Shown: one piece after another, positions 1-11,479 of the stretch
Position numbering within the stretch: position 1 is the first letter of the stretch
How the letters are laid out: each line of letters starts with the position of its first letter
Source of the DNA: Linepithema humile
Taxonomy: Eukaryota; Arthropoda; Insecta; Hymenoptera; Formicidae
Length of the DNA stretch: 64,000 bases
Direction of reading: 5' to 3'
Assembly (NCBI RefSeq): GCF_040581485.1
Contig: NC_090130.1
Coordinates: 11,611,426-11,675,425, forward strand
The notes under the pieces: model-generated
The model's input: only the letters and a program-made list of their open reading frames with translations
Database searches by the model: none
Told to the model about the DNA's origin: nothing
Translations under genes and position numbers: made by a program

Positions 1-1636
1 CATACTTGAGAATGATGGGTGGAGCACATGATCACCCAACACCTGTGGAATTACGGAATAGATTAAAATGGTACATTTTAGGTAAACACTCAGGACACGC
101 AATTTCACCAGGTGAAAATACTGCGGGAGACAGCAGTTCCACAACCTTAATAGATATCCAAGATACGCGTTGCGATAATTTTACAACTCCAACGTGCTCA
201 CATTTTCTATCAAACGAGAATGAAATCATAACTAGAGAAGAAGAGGAAATATTTATGGGCATTCCTAAATTAGAAAAAAATTGCACAAGAACAGAAGAGG
301 AAGCAATGGAAAAAAATAATGCGGAAGAGGAAGAAAATGGTGAAGGTATATATTGTAAAATTTGAATTTTTTTGAATAATAATCTTTCTTGTATCATGGT
401 TTTATCGATACTTCCAGCTCTAAATTTAGATAGTTATAAACCTACTGTTGAAGAAGTAGAGCTGCTAGAAAGTTTCGAGCAAGTAATAGCTCATGAAATA
501 ATAGAAAAAAACGCTCTTTTATACATTGCCGGTTACGTGGCACACCGATTTCGTAATGAATATGATAATTTAGATGTTCCTACAAAAATGCTTCCTGATG
601 TATCTAATGATTGGCTTTCTTTCCTATCCCGAGGAAACTGCATGTATCCTTCTGCACCCTTCCAAAGAGCAGCTGAGATAATGAACGAGGAATTTGAAAT
701 TTTTCATGGAAATTTTTTTAGTACAGAAGATAAAATATTTGATAAATTAACTGAAATTGTCAATGCAAGAATTAATAATAAGTTTCCCACAAAAGTAATT
801 GCATGCCTTGTACGTACTAGAACGTACATTAGAGTTAGAAAAATAAACAGAGAAATTATTGCAAATAATTATATTAAGAAAAAAGAAAAAAAAATATACA
901 AGTTGGGCAACAAGCAATATACATCGAAACAATAATAATGCGTTAAAATGGAAATAAAAATAAAAATGAAGTAAAAATGCATGTAATATTTTTTAATTTT
1001 TTAAAGTAATTTATAATTTCCCAAAACTATATTATAATTCAATTATTTTATACATGCTTAATTTGTTTCAGATTATTCGTACGGAATTGCTTTTCTAAAG
1101 CAGAATGTAAAATAGATTTGATCCTACGAAGAAGACTACAAAATATACATAACAGGATTTTAGTTTACAGAATATTTTATAAACACTTCTGTGCTACAAC
1201 ACGCAGATGTAACAATTAGAATATTCTGCATTATTTTCGAATGAAAAGTGTTCCGACTGTGCGATGCATTGATACATCTTTTTAAGATATTTTTTTTATA
1301 TATTTATAAAATATAAAGTTATTATTATAAGAGATATTAAATATATGTGTATTCACACATTTGTGTTGGAAACACTTAATTTTCTATATAATATTTATTA
1401 ATTGATATTATTTATTATTGTGGGTAATTGTCATTTATTGCTACTGTATTTTATATTGCAAATTTATTATTTTCATAAGATATTTTTATAAATTTTAATT
1501 ACATTTTAATAATATGATAATTCTATATTAGAATTTCGCGGATGCATTTTGGACCACGTTTGATTGGCTGTCCTATCATGCTGACGTCATACGGCTGCCA
1601 TTATGCGCAATGGTACACCTATCTTCTTACATCATG
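1..1636 (+). mobile_element. P-element-like transposon, copy 1 (3' part)
   Basis: The window opens inside the transposase of a P-superfamily DNA transposon read on the plus strand. After the stop at 935 there is about 700 bases of AT-rich 3' sequence with no gene. A GC-richer patch at 1546-1636 with CCAAT-like and TGACGTCA-like words resembles the subterminal region of the second copy. I place the right terminus at 1636 because the sequence ends in CATG there and, read inward on the minus strand, begins CATGATGTAAG, like known P-element ends that start CATGATGAAA. The left end lies outside the window. The terminus is inferred from one end only. Confidence 0.6.
3..935 (+). CDS. P-element-like transposase, C-terminal part
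   Basis: The reading frame aligns by eye with the C-terminal third of the transposase at 1916-5160. Both share a DHP-rich segment followed by a WYILGKHS or RYILGKHS motif, then AGYVA.RF.N.Y, a CMYPS block and an RTRTYIR block near the end. A stop codon at 363-365 falls inside a likely 72-base intron (donor GTATAT at 346, acceptor TTCCAG ending at 417), and joining 3..345 to 418..935 keeps the frame. The fragment ends in a lysine-rich tail. It lacks the N-terminal THAP domain only because the window starts here. It belongs to a different, clearly diverged family from the second copy. Whether the whole gene is intact cannot be seen. Confidence 0.8.
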
Positions 1637-1644
1637 GTACTTAC
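1637..1644. repeat. 8-bp target site duplication, left copy
   Basis: GTACTTAC lies between the right end of the first P-like element and the left end of the second, and is repeated exactly at 5313-5320. P elements make 8-bp duplications. Confidence 0.85.
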
Positions 1645-1669
1645 CATGGTATAAAGACAAGGGTATGCT
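1645..1669 (+). repeat. P-like terminal inverted repeat, left
   Basis: 25 bp starting CATGGTATAAA; it matches the reverse complement of 5288-5312 at 24 of 25 positions. Confidence 0.9.
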
Positions 1670-1809
1670 CATGCGCATGACCAATCAGCGGTTTTGTTCT
1701 TGATTACGTCATAACAAGCGCCAAATTTAAAGCATATAAATTTGACATTAGTAATTTTAAAAGAATTTTTGATTAAATAATATATTAATTTGATTAGTGT
1801 GAATAATGG

Positions 1810-1811
<2 letters not shown>

Positions 1812-1854
<43 letters not shown>
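1812..1854. repeat. (TA)n microsatellite
   Basis: Uninterrupted TA dinucleotide run inside the P-like element, just downstream of the transposase stop codon. A short AC run follows at about 1895-1908. Confidence 0.9.
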
Positions 1855-1862
<8 letters not shown>

Positions 1863-1915
1863 TCTAATTTTAAATGCAGGTATAGGATTAATCAACACAC
1901 ACACACACATTAATA

Positions 1916-4900
1916 CTAGAATTTTATTTTTTTATTAGTAAATTTAATTAATTTTTTTTTTCGTTTTCTTAGTTTTGAAGCAACAAGTTCTTTATTTATT
2001 TTGTTAATTCTAATATAAGTTCTAGTCCTAATTAGGCATAATATCACCTTTTTCGAAATATCGGCGTGTAATTTGGGTGATATTAAGTTGTACAAAGTTT
2101 TAGAAATATATTTTTCCTTACGTAGAATTGTACCGTAAAATTTTTCAAATTCTGTATTTACTATCCTAGCAGTCTGCAACCACTGTTCCGAGGGATACAT
2201 ACATTTTCTGCGTGAAATAAATTGAAGCCAACTTATATCGCTGGGAACATCCATGTGTCTCGTTTCTAAACCTAGTGTGCTATATTTGTTTTTAAACCGA
2301 AATGCAACGTATCCTGCTACATATTTTAATGCCTCTTCTTCTATGATGTCACTTATATCTAATTTATCTAACGATAACAATAGCTGTTCTTCTTCATAAG
2401 TTGGAGTGAAAGAACATAGTTCAAATGAAATACAATTATTATTTTCGCATACGCACGATTTATTGCAGCAATGCATAGATTCTTCTTCATTGATTTGTTC
2501 CCTACTATCTAACGATGCTTGCATATTTATTAACAAAGATTCGTCAAGATCGGGAGAAGAATGGTCGATTTCTTCGCTTTCTTGAATATTTGATTTTGAT
2601 GATAACAAATCACTTGAATGTTTACCTAAAATATAGCGCTTTAAACGAAATTTGAAGTCTAGAGCATTCGGGTGATCGTAAGTGGCTCCCAATGATCGGA
2701 TAAAAGAAAAGAAGTGTTCCAGTAAGTCCTGGTTTAAGCGGTACGTCGTTATGTAAGAAATATCGTAGGTGTCATATTTCTCCTGTAAGTACGGCAGTAA
2801 CTGTTGCAAGGAAGTGTTGCTTACGCAAATTCCTTTTTGAAAGCTCAATATATTCTTATGCTTTCCGATTTGGCATTCGCTTATAAATGCAGTCATTTGA
2901 TCTAATATTTCATTTTGTTTCTGGATATGCACACCATAAGCACATTTTCCTTCTACTTTATAAAACTTGGATTTAGCATTGAATACGTCGAACCAGTCAT
3001 TGCAGAGCTGAATAAACATAACGGTATCTTGAACCTCAATATTTTGCAAAAAGCCTTTTTCAGAACACCATCTTATTGCATGTGCTGTTGTATTAGACAG
3101 TAGCTGCGCAGCAGGCAAAACCTTTTGCCTATCTGAACCTTGTACGGTTAAATGATCATCTGTAATTTTGTGTGCTATTTTCAAATCTTTAGAATTTAAA
3201 GATATCAATTTCTGAATAACTGAGCTTTCTATTTTTTTTCCTTTCCAATAGAAACTATCATCAAGAAAATGATTTCTTAGCAATTTCAATAGATGCGGCA
3301 TATCTGCAAACACAAATATTTGCAAGTCATTGCAAACTGGATTCTGAAAATAACATTTTTTAGGATGCATGCCAATCTCTAATTCCAACCACAATTTCAT
3401 ATTTCCTGGTCCCATATCACTCGTTACAGCTACCACTGTATATTCAGAATCATGCAATTTTGAAATGATCTCAAAAAGAGTGCTTACATCCATCGATTTA
3501 TCATACTGATAATAAATAGGCTGTTTCCAGCTCGAGAAAAGGCTACGTACCATTACGCATTGACAGGTCCTATGAGGACCAATAACTTGTTCTGTTTCCC
3601 GATCTATACTTATTTTATTACTTAAATACATTTCGTCAAATGTAAGCACAACTAGTTTTTCGACATCAAACATGCATTTTTTCTTAGCTTTCATCACATC
3701 AAGCACAACAAAAAGAACACCTGTCTCAATACGAACTCGGTTTGCCCACCTTCGAAGTGTTGACAAGCCAGGAAGCGGTATTTTCATGACATTTTTCATG
3801 TATCGGTATCCCTTTGGGCTTGCACACCGCAACGATACAGCATTCGCGATGTCTACGGAAGACCACTTGACTTTACTCAATGATGGATTTAACAGAAGTC
3901 GGATCTGTCCTGGAGTAAAAAATTTTCCCAGCAGCTCATACATTCTGTTTTCGAAGCGTTCATTTTCTGTTTTTATCCGTTGTTCAAGTTCGTAAACCTT
4001 TGCTTTCATCGCAGCGTTCTCGAGTAAAATGTCTTCTCTGAAAATATAAAATAAAATTAATAAAGTAAGTATATATAATTGTAAGTAGTAAGTATATAAT
4101 TGTAAATTTCTTCAAAGATTTACTATGATTTAATGCTTTTTTTATTACATTGTGTCTTATAAAACTTACATTTTAGAAAATGGCAACACTTTATTATCTG
4201 TGGATACTGTGGATGATGAAGCATCACCAGATACTGGCGAAGACACTGGAAATGCTTCAATAGTTATTGGAACGTCACTGGTTCCTGACAAAGGCACTAC
4301 TTCAGTCAACGAAGCATTACTCGACATTTGCTGAGACATTTCTTCGTGGAATGTATTTGCAACTGATACTGGTAGAGGCACTGCTGTATAAGAGGCTCTT
4401 GCAGTTGACAAAGCTGCCTGATCAAACTCATCCTTGGTTAAAACACTAGATGTTGGAGGAAGATGCAATGTAGGAATAGCATCCAAATGTAACTTTCTCT
4501 CTTTACAAGGACTATAATGAAGCATTTGTTGCTGCAAAGACTTCACGAAGCACGTTTCATCAAAATGCTTAGAACATATCCTAGCTAGACAAACAAAAAA
4601 ATAAACTTATATTATTAACAATGTTGGTGTACAATTTGCATAGTGTCGGTATATAATTTGCTTACAACAATTCCTTATAAAGGGAACAAGTCAGTTGCAA
4701 ATACATTCCACGAAGAAATGTCAGGAAAACGTTTTTTAGAAGTTGCAAAAATACTTTAAATTCAAAGTTTTGCTGTAAATTTTTACAATTTTACTGCGAA
4801 CTTTTAGTTCTATTACTAAATTTTTTAGGTTAACTACGAAGTAAAGCTACTAATAAAAAATATTTTCGCGAAGTTAAAAGGCGTTTACCGTTAGGGATTA

Positions 4901-5160
4901 AGAACAAAAAGTTGTAATAGTTGTTGTAAAAAGAGTGTTTGCTCTTAATAAATAAATAAATAACAAAACTTACCAGTTTGAACGTTTACATCTTTTCCGC
5001 ATGCTTTGCGCCACTGTTCAGCAATTTCGAGGTCTTTTGGAAAAGTAAAATATTTGATATTACTTTTCTCAATTTTCCTCGTTTTTGCCAAATAATTACC
5101 GCATCCTTTCACTGTACAAGTCATCGTAAAAACTTTAGCTCTTCGATTTGTGCTATGCAT
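1916..5160 (-). CDS. THAP-domain P-element-like transposase
   Basis: Three exons join in frame: complement(1916..4037, 4170..4584, 4974..5160), 907 codons with no internal stop. Donors read GGTAAGT and TGTAAGT; acceptors read GTCTAG and TTTCAG. The N-terminus is a THAP zinc-binding domain: C-x4-C near residue 15, a WRKACG segment, ICSKHF formed across the first splice junction, and an AIPT motif. Then comes a coiled-coil-like stretch (YELEQRIKTENERFE). The P-transposase catalytic core shows acidic candidates in LTFDEM (about residue 335), VTSDMG (about 408) and QDLLEHFF (about 641), in the right order for the D-D-E of Drosophila P. The C-terminus has AGYVAFRF, CMYPS and RTRTYIR blocks. The protein would bind the element ends through THAP and cut and paste the element. 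Start chosen at 5160; an alternative in-frame ATG lies 12 codons downstream. Confidence 0.88.
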
Positions 5161-5287
5161 GGACGCTATGAATTACGGCCGAGAACAACCAATCGCGTTC
5201 TCGCATCAAAACCAACCAATCCGCGTATACCGAAATGTGACGTAGTCAAGAACATGCGCGGCACAAGACCAGTTTTAAATAAATAAT

Positions 5288-5312
5288 AAGCATACCCTTG
5301 TTTTTATACCAT
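5288..5312 (-). repeat. P-like terminal inverted repeat, right
   Basis: Partner of the repeat at 1645-1669, immediately followed by the second copy of the GTACTTAC duplication. Confidence 0.9.
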
Positions 5313-6916
5313 GGTACTTACAAAATCGGGAACACTCGAATAACAGGATTGAAATCCAATCAAACTGCAACACGACCGGTAACACTGGCCGGACACATGA
5401 ACAATAATGGCACCTGTTCCGGAACAACGTATAGCGATCCATTTGGCACATGGGAAAAAGCCGTGGTACTCGCAACCATAAAAATTACACTACAGGATTA
5501 TATAGCTGACGTGAAGATAAACACGAACCGAGTCCAACTGAGGTCTGGAGTGACCTGCGCGTTGAGCGCAACACATTGCACTGACATCGAGGGTGGGGAT
5601 ACCTACTGGGCATCCATGCCCACGGATACCTGCAGGTTCGGCACTTATGGAGTATTATATGAACGATATGCACACAGAATAATAGACGTCGTCAACAAAC
5701 AACAGCAAATTGTTTATTCCATGACAACAGAAGACACAGTTTTTGCATTGGCAAGCAGAGACTCCTATTCGACTTGTGGATACACTCTTTTCCACACGGA
5801 ACATCCAAAATTAGTAATTTTCGAAACTCACCAGGCGTAGCAATTTTTAAAAAAGAATCACGCATAGCTAATTTGGACATCTTCACCTATATGAACTCTA
5901 AATTTGTATATGTAGAGAAACATGTGCGGACTCAATTTAGTGAACTATACAAGAATATTTTACTGCAACAATGTCAGCTCGAACAGAAAATATTACACAA
6001 TTCATTAGCCATAGCCACCCAATCGCCGGATGTCTTCGCTTATCACTTCATGAAGGGACCAGGATACATGGCCTTACTGGCTGGCGAAGTAATACACATA
6101 GTAAAATGTGTGCCTGTCGAAGTAAGAGTAGCACACACCGAAGAATGCTATGATCAATTGCCTGTGACGCGAGAAAACAGAACACAATTTTTAACACCGC
6201 AAACCCATATACTGTTACGACAAGGAACGCAGATTACGTGCAATTTATTCGCACCACCCATGTATCTTCTGGGAGATGCATGGTATAGACTCACTCCTAA
6301 ACCAATACATACAGTACCGCCGATGACCATGAAACCGATGACAACACCTAGCTGGAAATACATTAGCCCCGGATCACTTGCTACCAGCGGCATATATACT
6401 GAAAGAGATTTAAGCGATCTCAGGGATCATATTATGTTTCCTGCTGAGAGACCAGCAATGTTAAACACCTTGGCCAGAGGAATAATGGGCCACTCTACGA
6501 TTATGCACGATGGAGGATCTTTTGCAAACTTCTTAGATGAGGCATCAGTTGAAAAAATAGCTATCTCGGCATGGCAGAAATTTTGGAATCGATTCCTAAT
6601 TTTCGGCAATATAAGCGCTGAATTTTTAGGAATTTACTTGGCAGTAAAAGCAGTAAAACTAATACTGGATACCATTGTGCATGGCTATGCTCTACACACA
6701 GTATACGGATGGTCCATATACCTGCTTGGAGCCATCTGGGACTCGTTAATTCAGCTCCTATTACACTTAAAACTGAAAAAACCACGCGATGAAAACCGAG
6801 AAGCTACACAACCATCCGCAGAACAAAACCCGATAGAAGACTCTTCACAGAGGGGAACCTACCCCCTACTACCTGCAAAGGACGCATCCACTTATACATT
6901 CGCACTGAAGGATTGA
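5313..6916 (+). pseudogene. endogenous jingchuvirus-like envelope glycoprotein, frameshifted
   Basis: Two overlapping frames (to 5840, and 5774-6916) make one protein broken by a frameshift near 5815. The 5' end is cut away by the P-like element, so the signal peptide and N-terminus are missing. Visible hallmarks are a GGDTYW motif followed by spaced cysteines, TEHPKL, NSKFVYVEKH, GEVIHIVKC and a PVEVR-like segment, and a hydrophobic C-terminal region (about 6600-6770) fit for a membrane anchor followed by a charged tail. This pattern fits the class-III-type surface glycoproteins of jingchuviruses (chuviruses) and related arthropod negative-strand viruses, from memory of the family. Such glycoproteins are known to have been captured by BEL/Pao-type retroelements. 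This copy is broken and truncated. Assignment to the exact viral family is moderate. Confidence 0.7.
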
Positions 6917-7170
6917 CCGCTTGATTTCTCTTTCCCTTAAAGAAAAAAAAATAATAAAAAAAAAGGGGGGGAGACGGAAAGAAAAACAGAAAAAAAAGAG
7001 AAATACATAAACAACAGCTTTCCTATCAACTTTACACAAGCGCCAACTTTGATTTTACGCATTTTATTGTTTTATCTATTTTAATCTGTTTCGCTCCTTA
7101 TTATGAGGTCTCGCAGTTGCGACTCAAAATTCGCACCTAACCCCAACACCACCTTTTTGTTTATAGAAAC
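6917..7170. other. purine-rich spacer
   Basis: Starts with a long A-rich run containing seven consecutive G residues (about 6963-6970), then a short AT-rich stretch with no gene. The A/G run looks like an internal polypurine tract, but the real 3' LTR lies 2.4 kb further on. Confidence 0.4.
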
Positions 7171-7806
7171 ATGGAGATCGAACACCTCGATACTCAAAAA
7201 CTGAGCCGCTCGCCGTTTGCTGTTAAAATAGTAAAGGTGTTTTCGCCTACGCTAATTTGGATTCACTTGGAAAATAGTAAAGAATCCTTCCAAAATATGA
7301 TGGAGGACTTCAACCAGCGGATGAACAAACGCCGATTTTTCCACTCGAATACAAAACTAGGTGACATTGTTGCCCTTGAAACAAGAGGAGGATGGCAACG
7401 CGGCATCGTTACGAAGATAAACGGAGATGAGACAGTGCAGATAGGCCTCCGAGACTGGGGCGTGTATGTTCGCCATGCAATAGCTGAACTCTACCATCTC
7501 GAGGAGAGGTTCAAAGAATATTACTGGTAAGCTGTGCCATGTAGCTTAGCCTACACAGCCCCCGCCACTACAGGACCCACATGGTCTCGTAGGGCCATAA
7601 ATGTCACTCGAAGCATCACAGAACAGCAAACCGGAATTATGCAGATAATCAAACCAATTCGGGACGAAGGTGCACTCATCAAATTAGATATCAAGAACGA
7701 AACTAACAACGTCTACCACAACCTCAGAGACTTATTAATAGAATTAGGAGTTGCGCAAAAAATAGCGAATATAGCCACACACACCGTACCATCCGCGTTG
7801 AGCTAA
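7171..7806 (+). pseudogene. extended Tudor domain protein, one in-frame stop
   Basis: ATG at 7171 opens 119 codons to a TAA at 7528-7530, and the same frame continues to 7806. The two halves read together as one extended Tudor (eTud) domain: a SPTLIWIHLE strand, F..MM..FNQRMN, then the Tudor barrel GDIVALE...GGWQRGIV...LRDWGVYV, and after the stop a CSLAY...WSRRAI segment and an LRDLLIELGVA strand typical of the SN-like half of eTud domains. The usual DYG-type aromatic cage element is DWG here. Tudor domains of this class bind methylated arginines of PIWI proteins and related partners in germ granules. It lies between the glycoprotein and the 3' LTR, so it was probably an accessory gene of the element. 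The stop makes this copy nonfunctional unless read through. Confidence 0.75.
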
Positions 7807-9353
7807 AACGCATAAGAATATACACATAATTAGTGCTATAATCACAAATAATAACTAATAAAAATAACAAAAAAAATATACATATATATATATATATATT
7901 ATGTTTGTTATTAGGCAAAAGAAAAGTTTTTATAAAAAAAAAGGGAAAAAAATTTTTTTTTTATATAATTATCTTTTATAAAAAATTATCTTTAAATTAT
8001 CTTCTATAAGAGAGAAAATACATAAATATATATACATATATATTCAATAGTATAAGTAATAACCATAATACATACATATATATATATATATAAATACGCA
8101 TATATACACGGCTAAAATAATGTTAAAAAATATCTATATATACATATATCTCTATATATCAAACATATATATAGTACAAAAAAAAAAAAAAAAAAAAAAA
8201 AATTTTTACTAACTACCTCAATAAATAATCAAACATATAATCTTATATACATATATACATATATATAGATACATACTTCTAAAAGCATATATATATATAT
8301 ATATCTAAGTAAATAAGCAAAATAATTAACTTAGACGTAGGATTAACTTCTAGTAAATATTCTACTTAATACATACATAAATAAATAATGTCGTATACTT
8401 AAGGGATTTTCATATATCCGTAATCCTCTCATAAGTAAATCTTAGATAAAGTGGAATCCTTTTTATTAACAATTTGCTATAGGGAGAATTACTTGATGAT
8501 CAGTCACAGTATAGAATGTCAGAGTACCAACTTTTACAAATACAAAAAAGAGGGAGAAAGAAGAAGAAATATCTATACATACATCGAGGAGTAAAGTGCC
8601 ACTAATCCACTTGACGCTACACTGAAAGATCACCCTGGAGTCTGCTCGCTGCTCACGGAACTTAATGTACGACTGCCCTGATTGGAAAAATACGTTAATT
8701 GTGGTAGACTACCACAATTCCCGTCACCAGTGTTGTCATAATCCGGTGACTAAGGACAAACCTGAGTACGCACCTATCACATCACCCTACCTGATCCATG
8801 AGATCAACCCATGTGAAGGTTGCGGAAACTTTATTAATAACAATGAAGATAAGAAAACTGTACAGAGAAGTTCCTGTGTAAAGATGAAAGCCGAGCTGGG
8901 GCCAAGGGATGGAGAAGATAAGTGACTATCCAGAAAAGCAATAAAAGGGAACATGTGGTTGGACTGACCTGCGGGCCTTCGTACGTGACATTTTTGGGAC
9001 ACGATTATCACGTAAATAAAACTCCATCTTTTCTTTTCTTTACTCATTTTACCATGTTCTATCAAACATTTAAAGGGATTCCACGGAAAAAGGCTTCTCC
9101 AAATCCTTTATAGTAGATTTTTATTATTAGAAATAAAGTCAAAAGAAAAATATATATATATCCAGTATGTAAGCGACAGCAAAAAGAACGAAAGGAATAA
9201 GGAAGGGGTTTTGGAGGTCGCCTTTCCTTTCCTTTTCTTTAACAAACAAACAATGTAAGAACGATTCGGCATCTTAAATGGGAATGTTAACCGAGAAAAG
9301 AAAAGAATCTATCTTTAATTTAATTGCAACTGTTGCATACCCCCAACATTTGT
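7807..9353 (+). other. AT-rich non-coding part of the LTR element
   Basis: 7807-8580 is A/T-rich with many short TA runs and an A27 tract near 8176-8202. 8580-9350 is of mixed composition. A short open frame at 8665-8925 has a few cysteines (CCHNP, CEGCGNF) but no recognised domain and I do not call it a gene. Confidence 0.5.
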
Positions 9354-9366
9354 CTAAGGTGAGGGG
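9354..9366 (+). promoter_or_regulatory. polypurine tract
   Basis: A run rich in A and G ending in GGTGAGGGG directly abuts the TG of the LTR, the normal place for the plus-strand primer of an LTR retroelement. Confidence 0.6.
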
Positions 9367-11104
9367 TGTTACGTCCTGATCAGACTTCACGATTCTTTTC
9401 TTTTTATTAAATACCAGACCTAGTAAACACGGGACCAACAAAAAACTCTTAAAGAATATTATAACACCAGAGCTGTTTTTCTCACGAGACACCATGAGCT
9501 CGAACTTTCTCACAGAGAAAAATAGCAAGGGGGATAGATATTTGAAAATACCTTGGTTGGTCAGTGTGCCCCACGTCGTCAGAAAAATCATAAAAGTCAA
9601 AACTCGCGGTAACCGGAGTCTTTAGTCGACTCCAGATGTTTAAAGTAAGAAATAAAAACTGGCACCAGCTAGCCATATATTTGGATTCCGCCTACGGGAA
9701 CCCTAGTAGATAGGGTTTTACCGAGTGACGATCGGGCAATGACCACAGTCGCACGCCTAGAAGGCATGACACCTGATACGGTGCACGTGTTCAGTAGGTC
9801 TGGGAAACCGAGATGCATTAATCGCACTCTCCACGCGACTCCAGGGCCACGCGACAGTCGTAAACTGTCAAATTTATTAGATCAGTGACCCAAGGTCTCG
9901 CGAACTTATATACCGATTCTCAACCCTCCAATCCGAAAGCCGGGAATCGGGGCAAGCACCTCTATAGACCACCCTTCGTTCCGTCGATCGGTCTAAAGAC
10001 TACGCCCACCTAGATCTTAAGACACTGAGATGCACCCCACCTATACTAATTAACACCAACCGGGTTACGCCACCTTAAAAACCTACCCCCCTATCGCTTA
10101 TGGACCCGAAACGACGCTATTCCTTATCCGTTAAGGCCCCTTTCTTCCTACCCCCATTCCAAGTAACTTAATTACCTAAACCTAATCCTATTAGCTAAAA
10201 ATGACGCCACCCTCCCCCACATTAAAAATCTTCTCACAAGACTAATTCCTATTCGATCCCCGCTTCAAAAATCTAAGATTTTCCAAATGGATCCACCCCA
10301 AGGAAAAAGTATAAAAACCCGTGTTTTGGTGGCTCCAAACGTCAATTATACACAATTAGTCACTCAGTTCATCAAGCAAGTTTGCCAAGTCCTTAAGACA
10401 GTTTTTCAAGTAGTTCGGGCCGCGAAATAAAAAGGTTGGATACTTTGTCACGACCAAGTGGTGCATCTCAAGTAGAGGGTCCATCACCCTGACGACACCA
10501 TCCCGCAGCAGGGTGCCCACACGTTTACAAAGGGTCCGACGCCTACACACCATCCCTCAACGGGGCGCCTGCTCAGAACCACCGAACATATTCAACCCGA
10601 TCCGAAACTATCCTGCAACGAGTAAGTCAGTTCATTCCTCTTTATTTTATTATTTCTTCTGTCCTCCCTCCGGAAAAATGAAACACTCACACACACACAC
10701 ACACACACACACTATTGTAAAGAATACACAAATAAAATTATTAATACATGCGATCAAGAATTAAGTTTTTGTATCCTAATTATAAATTCAATCAAATTAA
10801 AATGTTGTCTTTAGTAAATTAAACTTTCGTTCTTTTTCATTTAACCACACCCTCCTCGTTCGTCATCCCCTCACACCTTTCCTCTCAAATTGCGCACAAA
10901 GGTTCCGTCCCGGGTAATAGGGATTCAATTCCTTGACCCAAAAAGGGAACCACGAGCGGTTGACTTGTTGACGGAGTAAAAACGACTCTTCCAGTCGCTG
11001 ACCCGTCGCAAGTCCTAAACGTGCCGCTCGGCTCGAGCGGTCAGGCCCGTTTACGTCGATCGCCGAGCCCAACGAAAAAATTCTACATCTATCAGGACGT
11101 AACA
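9367..11104 (+). repeat. 3' long terminal repeat, 1.74 kb
   Basis: Begins TGTTACGTCCTGAT and ends with its inverse ATCAGGACGTAACA at 11104, giving TG...CA termini with a 14-bp inverted repeat. A TATA box (GTATAAAAAC) near 10308 fits plus-strand transcription starting shortly downstream. Holds a CA microsatellite (10683-10712). No target duplication can be tested because the 5' LTR is outside the window. Short open frames inside it are not supported as genes. Confidence 0.7.
10683..10712. repeat. (CA)n microsatellite
   Basis: About 15 CA dinucleotides within the LTR. Confidence 0.9.
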
Positions 11105-11479
11105 GAATATTATAATCATCTTTGTAGTATTTATAATATTAATGTTAATGAAATTAAAAAACTTACATTAGAAATCAACAAATAAATCATTTATACTATA
11201 TATTTTATAAGAATATTTTAAATTGTAAAAAGCCAATAGAAAATAGATATACTGTATTTAAAACTTTAAGCTCATAAAAATATGTTGAGCATTTGAAAAA
11301 AAAACTTAGGTTTGTTAAAACATGAATTGAATGAAAGTAACCATACATAGGATATTCGTCTAATTATTCGGACAAATATCTCATAACTGATTGAAGTAAC
11401 AAAAATAAAAAAAATATGGTTGTTAGTCCCCAATAAAATGTACATCAAATTTTTTTTAACTTATGACCTTTTTGAGTTT

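Larger units (their letters stand above)
1645..5312 (-). mobile_element. P-element-like transposon, copy 2, complete
   Basis: The element is 3,668 bp. It is bounded by 25-bp terminal inverted repeats (1645-1669 and 5288-5312) with one mismatch, starting CATGGTATAAA and ending ACAAGGGTATGCT, and flanked by an exact 8-bp duplication. The CATG start and 8-bp duplication match the P superfamily. Inside is one minus-strand gene with three exons covering nearly the whole length. Subterminal regions (about 1670-1740 and 5160-5280) carry CCAAT and TGACGT-type words that could be promoter or transposase-binding sites. With intact ends, duplication and reading frame the copy may be recent and possibly still functional. 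Confidence 0.9.
5313..11104 (+). mobile_element. LTR retroelement, 3' half, with viral glycoprotein and Tudor ORF
   Basis: From the right flank of the P-like insertion to 11104 the pieces are ordered as in an env-bearing LTR element: glycoprotein relic (5313-6916), a Tudor-domain frame (7171-7806), AT-rich spacer, a purine tract ending at 9366, and a TG...CA-bounded LTR (9367-11104) with a TATA box. Gag, pol and the 5' LTR are not in the window; the 5' side is cut by the two P-like elements. LTR termini of the form TGTTACGTCC...GGACGTAACA and this gene order suggest a BEL/Pao-type element, but without pol the superfamily is unproven. Confidence 0.65.

Noticed and set aside
8665..8925. Small cysteine-containing ORF after the Tudor frame
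   Set aside because: 86 codons, no recognisable domain, weak context; could be chance.
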